Shown here: piece after piece, positions 55,978 to 64,000 of the stretch
Layout: each line of letters begins with the position of its first letter
Numbering within the stretch: the first letter of the stretch is position 1
Origin: Cloeon dipterum
Taxonomy: Eukaryota > Arthropoda > Insecta > Ephemeroptera > Baetidae
DNA length: 64,000 nt
Assembly (NCBI RefSeq): GCF_949628265.1
Contig: NC_088787.1
Coordinates: 2,966,501 to 3,030,500 of the forward strand
Direction: 5' to 3'
Notes under the pieces: generated by a model
What the model was told of the DNA's origin: nothing
Seen by the model: only the letters and a program-made list of their open reading frames with translations
The model's database searches: none
Program-made: the position numbers and the translations under genes

Positions 55978-56092
55978 AAACGTTTTTCCCGCCAAAACAA
56001 TACATATGCGACAAGTGCGCATGCGTTAGAGCTGGTTTGAGCACTTGCACAGAGACCACCTGTAGGAATGACTTCTTTGTCAAATCCGGTAT
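55978..56092. mobile_element. MITE family R1, inner left part
   Basis: CCCGCCAAAACAATACATAT, GTGCGCATGCGTTAGAGCTG and GACTTCTTTGTCAAATCC follow the R1 order; both ends are missing. Confidence 0.65.
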
Positions 56093-56339
56093 TTGATATT
56101 ATGCCAAATAAATATTTCCATATGGAAACTATGTAATTATGAGATGATTTCTCAATAATGTTGCGAGAAAGAAGGAAATAAACGAGAATTCGAAAAAATA
56201 CCCTAAATTCTCTCAACTCTGGCCGACAATTCCTATAAAGCACAAAGCCTTTCTTCTCGCGGTGGGTTCTACGACCGCCAGCTGCAGCAAAATCAGAGAT
56301 TCCTTGAGCAAATATCCAAAAAAATGTCTATGCTTAAAG

Positions 56340-56775
56340 TAGGGAAAGCCAAATTTAAACCCGCGCAACTTAACAAGACAATTCGACTTTATTGAATTAC
56401 TCTAAACAAGAGATATAACGCGGATCACTCGAATTCCGCTTCGACGCCTCAAACCGCAATCACTCGCTTCCTTCTGGACCATAAAACCCCACGTCGCTCC
56501 GCCACTGCCGAAACCGGCAGAAATTAGCAGCAGCCTGACTGCTCACTCGCCGACATCTTAAAGTCCACGGCACGGCCCTGCGACGGAAGTCCTCGGCGTT
56601 GCCCACGAGCCCTCCAAAAGTGATCTCCTACCTTGTCTAATTACGCTGTCCGACTTCGGCTCGTTTAACTCGTGGACTTCGCTTCTCCTCGTTCCGTCCT
56701 TGTTCGGGTTCTTATACGGTCCTTTCTCCTCCTGCGTCTAGCTCCTCCTCGTTCTCCACGTTGTCACAACACCTA
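56340..56775 (-). mobile_element. Probable solo LTR fossil
   Basis: On the minus strand, begins TGTTGTGACAACGTGG, has a TATA-like CCGTATAAGAACCC about 60 bp in, GC-rich middle sequence and an AATAAA signal (TTCAATAAAGTCG) near the far end. This order (TG start, TATA, polyadenylation signal) is that of a retroelement long terminal repeat. No internal gag-pol region is seen on either side, so it looks like a solo LTR, probably of the gypsy/Ty3 type by general form. The far boundary and target duplication are not clear. Age cannot be judged from one copy. Confidence 0.45.
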
Positions 56776-58314
56776 ATGTGCTGATAAAAATGTTTGTAGG
56801 ATGCCAGTTAATTTTGGAAAAATTAACAAAATTTATTCATTCAAAAAAATCTGCGTCAGAATTAAACTAATCTTTAATTATGACTCAAATTGCTCTAAAC
56901 CAAAGGTCACTAAGGTTCTTCCCTGCCCTTCAAGAAAAATAGACTAAGTTAGGAATATCGCAAAAAATGACACACGGAATTTAATGGAATTAAGGTCGCT
57001 GATTATTATTATTAACCGGAAAAACAACAATCTTTATGAAAATCAGAACAATAGAAATTTGGCGTGTTGTTGAGTGTTTGTCTGTTGTTTTTCAATCGAG
57101 CGAATTCACATTAAAAAAAATGGAAGTTGTTAGTGGGGAAATTACAAATATAGAAATACAACAAAGAAAGAGATATCGACGCGCAACACTAAAAGGAGTA
57201 CTTATCACAGCCTCTTCTCGGGTGTTGGCGCGGGGCCGCTCCGTCTATGTAGCTGCCGCTCGTATAGAAAGAAATCCGCAAAGTTGTCGATGCTGCCGCT
57301 CTCTCCAGGCTGGTGTGTCCACCGGGTGACCATGGGTTCGGCAAAGGTCACGGCGCGCGGGTGACGTGTGCGCGCGGCCGCCGATATGACGCCTCGGTTG
57401 GGCTCCGCGTGGACGAGGGACTCCTGACAGGGACTGGCCACGAGGGACACCTACAGGGTGGTGGACGAGGGAACATCAGAATGGCTCTTTGAAATAATTG
57501 TGGTGCCCGAAGCAACCACTGGCGGAAGCCCAAAAGGAGAATCCCAAAAGTTGGAAAAGCAAATGTTTACTTACAATTCCTGACTTAGGAGTGAATTAAA
57601 CGTCGAATCCGAAATCTTATGATTTCGTTGTCTACAATGAGAGACGCACCCTGCTCAGGTGACGTGCGCTCTCGTCGGTGATTTTGGGCCATCTGATTTA
57701 TTGTTCCCTGACCTACCGTGGGTTAACTCAGGCTAACCCCCCTGCGGCACCTATCGAAGGTGGAGAAATTGGGAGGGCGAAGCAGCTGGTCGCTGTGCAG
57801 TCGCACTCGTGCTGCACACAAGTTCGCTTTTGCACAGTTTTTCACATGATCACTTCACTCGCACAAATACAAAAAAACAAGCAATAATCAAAGAAGAGAG
57901 GGAAAGATAGGAAAGATATTTTTACAAAAATAAAAATAAATCAGTCATTTTACACAATTTACGTGTTTGCCAATTTCGCTATTGCCTTTATTACAAGTGA
58001 TTGTAACAACGTTAACCCCTTCCTGTGCCTGTCGTCTTTTGAGAGGGTAGTTTTCTGCCTCCCCTAATAAAAGAATTAAGTTATCCCCTAGCACCTTCAT
58101 CCCCCACCTCCTTAAAGCGCCCCTGCCCTTGCATCACACCAATAACTCAAACACAGTTTCCTCGTATTTAAATAAGTTGCCAAGAGACTATTAATAAACC
58201 ATTACATAGAAAGTTTCCACCAACCTTTTAATTTCCTACTAGAAACCTGCTCAATTGCCCATTAAATATCAGTCAAGTCTAAATCACTTTAGCTGCGGCA
58301 CTTGAAGCTCAAAC
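56776..58314. other. Spacer between T2 and T3
   Basis: 56900-57200 is AT-rich. 57205-57530 is GC-rich, with open stretches on both strands but no recognisable motif. 57600-57900 likewise. 58135-58314 is the duplicated upstream flank of the protease genes (TTTCCTCGTATTTAAATAAG, GCCAAGAGACTATTAAT, ATATCAGTCAAGTCTAAATC). Confidence 0.45.
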
Positions 58315-59611
58315 ATGAATTTCCTTTGGTCGTTGCTGATTTTCGCCGCTTTCTGTGCAGGTAGAAACCCTTTTAAAACTAATTTAGAAGTTTTTATTAT
58401 TTTAACTAAATCAACCTCAGAGTGTACCTGGGCGAGAGTGGCTGCTAACCCCCTCGTTGACCAGCAGCTGACCTTGAAGGGCAGAATCATCGGCGGGAGG
58501 AATGCACGCGATGGTGAAATTCCGTGGCAGGTGTCCCTCCAGATAAGAGGATTCGGACACTTTTGCGGCGGGACGATAGTCGGCAGGAAGCACATTGTCA
58601 CAGCTGCGCATTGCTCTACAATACAGTTAGTATTTCCGAGCATTTTCATTTTTAGAAATAATTTGGAAAAAAGGACAGATATGCCTTGAAAATCGAATCC
58701 TGCTTGATTTTTAAATTTTAGCCTTTTTATCGGAATATATAAATGAATTTTCAGCATGATTAACGTCTTTGTTGTGGCCGGCTCGATTTACAAGGACACC
58801 GGCATTAGTTTTGGCGTGCGCTCTTTCAAAATTCACCCTGACTATGTTCATTCGACCCAAGGAAATGACATTGCTGTTTGGGAGGTAAAATTAAAAAAAT
58901 ACAATTTGAAGACCATCTTTTGAAGAAGTTTTTGAGCACAACAATCAGGTCTTTAATTCGACCTTCAAGAATCGAATGGTGTGTCCAGAATCTTCGTCAG
59001 AATTGTTGTCTGACACACTTTTCCATGATCAGGTGGATTCTCCCTTCAAGTGGAGCGAAAATATTCAACCTGTGCAGATTGCAAACAGCAGGGTAGAGGA
59101 CGGGTGGCTCATGACTGTCTCAGGATGGGGAAAGACTGATGTAATTGGAAATATTTTTACTCTATTAAAGGTTTTCATACCTTCCAAATGACATGGTAAG
59201 GCAGCACGAGGTGTGTCCTGATAACCTGCAGAAGGTAGAAGTGCGAATCGTGAACATGGACAAATGCACCGCGCTTTACAGGGCAAAGCATGACATGCCA
59301 ATATATGAGAACCAAATTTGTGCTGGTGGGAGAGGGAAGGACGCGTGCTTCGTGAGTAACCAATTTATTTCAGTGCTTTATGATTTCAATGTCGAGGATT
59401 TTTATTTGTTGCTGTGTTATGTCTAAATGTCTTAGATCTTAGATAACAAAAATTTCAGGGCGATTCAGGTGGTCCCCTGGTCAAGGATGGCGTGCTGCAC
59501 GGAGTTGTGTCGTGGGGACCTTCAGATTGCATGTCAATTCCGGGCGTCTACACCGTAGTTGCATCCTTCGCCAATTGGATCGACAGCGTGATCACCAAGG
59601 ACAGTAAATAA
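58315..59611 (+). CDS. Trypsin-type serine protease T3
   Basis: Exons 58315-58360, 58421-58625, 58755-58884, 59033-59140, 59205-59351 and 59459-59611, 262 residues. Signal peptide [16 protein letters not shown]; propeptide [20 protein letters not shown]; activation GRIIGG. Triad His (TAAHC), Asp (GNDIAVWE), Ser (GDSGGP); pocket Asp in KDACFGDSGG. The fifth exon starts [10 protein letters not shown] in place of QQSVxRLPxYLQK in its sisters, adding a Cys. The preceding TATCAGTC leader is intact. Intron 3 holds the two ends of an old R1 element. Same orientation as T2, T4 and T5. Confidence 0.93.
58908..59003. mobile_element. R1 remnant in T3 intron 3
   Basis: GAAGACCATCTTTTGAAGAA and, 60 bp on, CCTTCAAGAATCGAATGGTG: only the outer ends of R1 survive. 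T2 (55248-55290) and T4 (61184-61472) have R1 sequence at the same place in the same intron. Confidence 0.65.
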
Positions 59612-60571
59612 TATGTTTGTTTGAGAGGTAAAATAAATTAAAACGCTTTTTAATCGATTTCTTAATTGTCATGACAATTTTATCAATTTATTTGCAAATT
59701 TAAGCTGCCAGTGTTAAGCAAAGAAACACGTTTAATTGCTTTATTGCTAAGAAATCAATTACCATACATATACTATTTTAGGGAAAATAGTTTGTTTCTG
59801 ACTGATTTCAATTTATTCATAAATTTAACGGGGCACCATGAAAAGCAGTAAAAGGGTTTACAAAAATTAATTTTAATTTTTAAAAGAGCAACTGCAATTT
59901 ACTTTTTAGGTATTTAAGCAACGCGCAGGACTCATTAGACCAGCAAAATGCCTATTTCACATTCTTGCAGGCGAATTTACTTGTGGCAATTTAAGTTAAA
60001 AGTAACTTTTAAGCGATTTATTAGCGAGCTGTGCACCTGCGCAGAATAAGTCATATTTTTTCTCGAGATAAGGGGCAGCTCAGCGAGTGAAAAAATAAAA
60101 AGGCTTTGAGCACCCAACTAAAGTTGGCACGACTGTATCTGTGACGTCACCAGCAGTGGCGGGAGAAGGAGGAACCATTGGATTTTGGAGCACTTTTGGT
60201 CATGAAACAAATTCATATCATATACTATCTTTCTTTAAATTAAAAAAAATCATCATTCCCCGTTAAAGCACGGAATCAAATGATTGGTCTCTGTTATATA
60301 TAGTAACCGCTTAAACATTTTACACCTTATTTCTTTCCAGATTATTTTCATTTAGTTTTCCAGTGACTCTTATATAAGGTTAAAATTTTAATTTGGAAAC
60401 GAATTATTAGATGTTTTCTAAATAACACAAACAAATTTTCCTCATATTTCAAGCAGCCAAGAGAACGATTGCAAGATTAATATTAAAACCATTTTACAGC
60501 GTAAATGATTAAAGTTCAACCTGCCCATCAAGTATCTAAATCACTTTAGCTGCGGCGCTTGAAGCTCAAAC
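59612..60571. other. Spacer between T3 and T4
   Basis: AT-rich. 60120-60300 (GGAGCACTTTTGGTCATGAA, CGTTAAAGCACGGAATCAAA) is repeated at 63260-63365, upstream of T5, so it is part of the duplicated unit. 60410-60571 is the common upstream flank of the protease genes. Confidence 0.5.
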
Positions 60572-62072
60572 ATGAATTATTTCCTTTGGTCGTTGCTGAT
60601 TTTCGCCGCATTCTGTGCAGGTAGAAACCCTTTTAAAACTAATTTAAAAGTATTTTTATTTTAATTAAATATGAAACTCAGAATGTACCTGCGGGAGAGT
60701 GGCTGCTAACCCTTTCGTTGAAAAACAGCTGACCTTGGAAGAAAGAATCACCGGCGGGACGAATGCACGCAAAGGCGAAATTCCGTGGCAGGTGTCCCTC
60801 CAGAATAGAGGATTCCACTTTTGCGGCGGAACGATAGTCGGCAGAGAGCACATCGTCACAGCTGCACACTGCTCTCAGGGTTTAGTATTAGGGTTGTACA
60901 AAACCGATTATTTATCTTTTGCCTCTATGATGTCCGCGGATAGATTTCATAAACCTCGAATCCCCTGATTTATTTTAAAATTTAATCGTTTTTAAGGCAC
61001 AATAATTGAATATTTATTAATGAATTTTCAGCCGTATTAGCATCACCGTTGTCGCCGGCTCGATTCACAAGGACACCGGCATTAGATTTGGCGTGCGCTC
61101 TATCAAAATTCACCCTGACTATGATCGTTCGTCCCAAGGTTACGACATTGCTGTTTGGGAGGTAAAAATCATAAATATAATTTGAAGACCGTCTTTGACG
61201 AGGATTCTAGTTCATTATGAAGGTATATGCGAGAAGTGCGCATGCGTGAGAGCTGGTTTGATCTCTTGCAGAGAGACCGCTTGTACGAATGACTTCTTTG
61301 TCAGATCCAGCAAGCTCTGACGCATGCGCACTTCCCGCATTCATATTGCTTTGGCGGGAAAAAAAGTCCACACGTCGCACTGAATGTTTTGGTTGCAAAA
61401 AATACCAACTTTACCTCATTCGACCCTCAAGAATCGATTGGTGGGCTCAGAAACTTCAAAAGACGATCTTTAATTGTGTTTCTGACACACTTTTGCATTT
61501 TCAGGTGGATTCTCCCTTCATATGGAGCGTAAATATTAAACCTGTTCGGATTGCAAACAGCAGGGTAAAGGACGAGTGGCTCATGACTCTTTCAGGATGG
61601 GGAAAGACTGAGGTAATTGTAAATATTGGTACCTTTTAAAATGTTTTCAAAATGATGGCAATGCAGCAATCAGTGGACAGGCTACCTGATTACCTGCAGA
61701 AGGTAGAAGTGCGAATCGTGAACATGGACAAATGCAACGCGCTTTACAGGGCAAAGCATCACATGCCAATAAAAGAGAACCAAATTTGTGCTGGTGGGAG
61801 AGGGAAGGACGCGTGCTTCGTGAGTAACCAGTTTATTCCAGTGGTTTATGATTTAAATGCTGAGAATTTTTATTTGTTGCTGTGGTACGTCTAAATGTCT
61901 AAGTTAAGAAAAATTTCAGGGCGATTCAGGCGGTCCCCTGGTCAAGGATGGCGTGCTGCACGGCGTTGTAGCGTGGGGAGATGCAGATTGCGTTTCAATT
62001 CCGGGCATCTACACCGAAGTTGCATCCTTCGCCAATTGGATCAACAGCGCGATCGCCACAGACAGAAAATAA
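60572..62072 (+). CDS. Trypsin-type serine protease T4
   Basis: Exons 60572-60620, 60682-60892, 61032-61161, 61505-61612, 61667-61819 and 61920-62072, 267 residues. Signal peptide [17 protein letters not shown]; propeptide [20 protein letters not shown], where the Trp of its sisters has become Cys; activation at ERITGG. Triad His (TAAHC), Asp (GYDIAVWE), Ser (GDSGGP); pocket Asp in KDACFGDSGG. The end of exon 2 is extended (SQGLVLG), assuming the donor at 60893. SWG is AWG here (VAWGDADC), a change beside the substrate pocket. A full R1 element lies in intron 3. The conserved leader lacks the CAGT initiator part, so transcription may start elsewhere. Confidence 0.9.
61184..61472. mobile_element. 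MITE family R1, copy in T4 intron 3
   Basis: Ends GAAGACCGTCTTTGACGAGG and GATTGGTGGGCTCAGAAACT, central GTGCGCATGCGTGAGAGCTG and CATTGCTTTGGCGGGAA-like inner repeat. Shorter than other copies because of a deletion on the left side. Confidence 0.85.
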
Positions 62073-63692
62073 TTTATTTATTTGAAAGGTTGAATAAACT
62101 AAGAACGCTTTTCCTAACTAGCTTTTTATTTTATTTGCGGATTTTAGCTGAAAGTGTTGAGCTAACTAAGAAAGCACATTTAATTGCTTTGTTGCTAAAA
62201 AAATGTTCAAAAGTAAATGAACTTATAAAACGCTTTAGCGAAAATAAATTTTTCTGATTGATTTTTGTGTTCAGCCAACCAAAAGAACCTCAGAATTTAG
62301 TCTGAAATCATGAAAAGTGCATTAAATTATAATACAGAATGATGCAATTCATTATTTGAACAATGTTAAAACCGAGGACAAAATCCTTGTGTATACTCTC
62401 CATAAAAATGTCAAGTATTAACTGTAGTCGATAGGAGAAATCTGCACGTGTTGGTGCAGACACACAAAATTCTTTAGAGACATTTACCGCCTTATCTGTG
62501 CCCTTTAGTAACTAAAATGTATATTGTTAAGAGCGCATGAAAGTGTTGAAGTGCCTGGAAACAGTCTTCAAGTTCTAAGTTACCGCCTGTGGAACAACCT
62601 CCCACAGTAATTTTATTTGCTTTTCAAGTATTTATGCAACGCGCAGGATTCATCAGTCTAGCAAAATGCCTAGTTCACATTTTGCAGGCAGCAACGCACA
62701 ACTAAACACGAATTAATAAAATCTTGTGTGTCTTTCCTGCTTTCGTCGGTTAAATTAAATGTTTTTTTTTGTTTGCCTGTAACGAGTATTTGAAAATTCA
62801 AAGCTCACAAAACTCATCTGCCACCTAAAGAGTAATTTTCAATTATATTCAAGGCATATTTCTCGCCTAGAGAATGGAAAAATATATTACTTGCAATCTC
62901 ACGCTCTAACTCCAGTAGTTCTGAGCAGCCTGCTTTATCCTCAAATAAAATATTTCGATGCAAAAATGTGAAATCTTTACGAAAGAGAGATGCTCCGCGT
63001 GGCTCCAGATCCAGATGAGTATGGCCAAACGGAAGCTGTGTGGGGACCAAGGAAAGGAGTTTAGGAGTCGAGCCGAAATTCTTCAGGTGGAGATAGTACT
63101 TGCCGGGACTAAGCCATTCCCGTCCCCGTCGTTACTACTATGTTTCTGTTTCCTTCGTTTTTAACGCAGCCAACAACAGATGGCACGGCTGTATCAGTGA
63201 TGTCACCGGCATTGGTGGGAGAAGAGGAGTGGGTTTAGCCGGTAAAATTAGGAGAATTGGAATATTCGGGCACTTTTGGTCATGAAACAAATTCATATAA
63301 TATACCATCATTCTTTAAAATAAAAAAATCACCATCATTCCACGTTAAAGCACGGAATCAAATGGAGTGACTGCAGAGGAAAATTAGGAATTTATATTAT
63401 AAGGATTTATGAGGTGGATCAAATGTTTTAGTCTCTGTAATAATTACAGCTTAAACATTTTCTTTCCAATTTATTTTCATTGAGTATTCTAGTGACTCTT
63501 AGAAAGTTACTATTTTAATTAACTAATTATGAGATGTTTTCTCAATAGCACAAACATAATTTCCTCGTATTTAAAGTTGCCAAGAGGTTATTAATTAACC
63601 ATTACAGAATATTTTTCACCCATCATTTTAATTTTCTGTTACCTGCCCATTAAATATCAGTCAAGTTTAGCTGCGGCACTTGAAGCTTAAAC
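62073..63692. other. Spacer between T4 and T5
   Basis: 62073-62830 is AT-rich with a polyadenylation-like AATAAA near 62092. 62830-63260 is R6. 63260-63692 is the duplicated upstream flank of the proteases, with TATCAGTCAAG at 63654 and the common leader to the T5 start. Confidence 0.5.
62830..63260. repeat. Repeat R6, copy 2
   Basis: Matches 51770-52140 in order: TATTACTTGCAATCTCACGC, AAAGAGAGATGCTCCGCGTG, TATGTTTCTGTTTCCTTCGT, AGATGGCACGGCTGTATCAG. Together the copies bracket the protease cluster. Confidence 0.7.
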
Positions 63693-64000
63693 ATGAATTT
63701 CCGTTGGTCGTTGCTGATCTTTGCCGCATTCTGTGCAGGTATTGAAACCCTATCAAAACAAATCTGGCAGTTATTAATTGTTATAATTATAATTAAACTT
63801 AGAGAGCACATGGGCCAGAGTGGCTGCTAACCCCTTCGTTGACCGGCAGCCGACCTTGAAGGACAGAATCATCGGCGGTACGGATGCACGCGAAGGGGAA
63901 GTTCCGTGGCAGGTGTCTCTCCATCATATTCGATACGGCTTCTATTGCGGTGGGACCATAGTCGGCAGGAAGCACATTGTCACAGCTGCACACTGCTCTA
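63693..64000 (+). CDS. Trypsin-type serine protease T5 (cut by window end)
   Basis: Exon 1 63693-63738 and exon 2 from 63803; the gene runs off the window inside exon 2 or at its end. Signal peptide [16 protein letters not shown]; propeptide [20 protein letters not shown], where the Cys kept in T1-T4 is Ser; activation DRIIGG; His of the triad in TAAHC. The propeptide Cys in such enzymes often stays bonded to the catalytic domain, so its loss may free the propeptide after activation. The remaining exons with Asp and Ser are outside the window. Confidence 0.85.

Noticed and set aside
57036-57533. Open frames on both strands in GC-rich sequence between T2 and T3
   Set aside because: No start context, splice partners or recognisable motifs; both strands are open simply because of GC content.

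Overview
The window reads as nuclear DNA of an arthropod, almost certainly an insect. It has several Yellow/major-royal-jelly-family genes (a family best known from insects), short AT-rich introns with standard GT-AG ends, tandem trypsin genes with an arthropod-style TCAGT initiator, and many small inverted-repeat transposons. The species cannot be fixed from the sequence; an early-branching or hemimetabolous insect with short introns is a guess only.

Layout. 1-11.9 kb: three plus-strand Yellow-family genes (Y1 partial, Y2, Y3), with a minus-strand Pro/Gln-rich gene built from duplicated exons between Y1 and Y2. 12.9-16.7 kb: two minus-strand relatives, a C-type lectin with a coiled-coil stalk and a short paralog that keeps the stalk but has no lectin domain. 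17-25 kb: decayed ground with a Yellow exon fossil, a degenerate gene whose first intron holds a 111-bp minisatellite, and a broken copy of the mitochondrial persulfide dioxygenase ETHE1. 26.4-28.4 kb: another Yellow gene (Y5) with one frameshift. 29.7-37.2 kb: a large gene encoding an apparently active caspase domain, a second degenerate caspase-like domain, a NACHT NTPase and about twenty ankyrin repeats. 38.4-40.1 and 47.1-49.9 kb: two paralogous zinc-binding proteins, flanking a minus-strand Yellow gene (Y6, 42.5-45.1 kb). 52.8-64 kb: five trypsin-type serine protease genes, the first two head to head and the last cut by the window end.

Two results stand out. (1) The caspase-pseudocaspase-NACHT-ankyrin protein joins a death-protease effector directly to a STAND sensor switch and repeat receptor in one polypeptide, a layout more familiar from bacterial and fungal defence proteins than from insects, where NACHT receptors are rare. 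(2) The Yellow proteins here, normally secreted, all end in a transmembrane helix, and four of five carry cytoplasmic tails with tyrosine motifs (YEEI, YAEI, YENT, YQNT, YVAP) of the kind bound by SH2 domains, so they look like a family of membrane receptors built on the Yellow propeller. With the C-type lectin and the proteases, the neighbourhood has an immune or surface-recognition flavour, but that is inference.

Mobile DNA is mostly short non-autonomous DNA transposons. At least six dispersed repeat families (R1-R6), several fold-back elements (one with a 9-bp and one with an 8-bp target duplication), a 5S-rRNA-derived SINE and one likely solo LTR fossil can be seen. No tRNA gene, intact rRNA gene or CRISPR array was seen.
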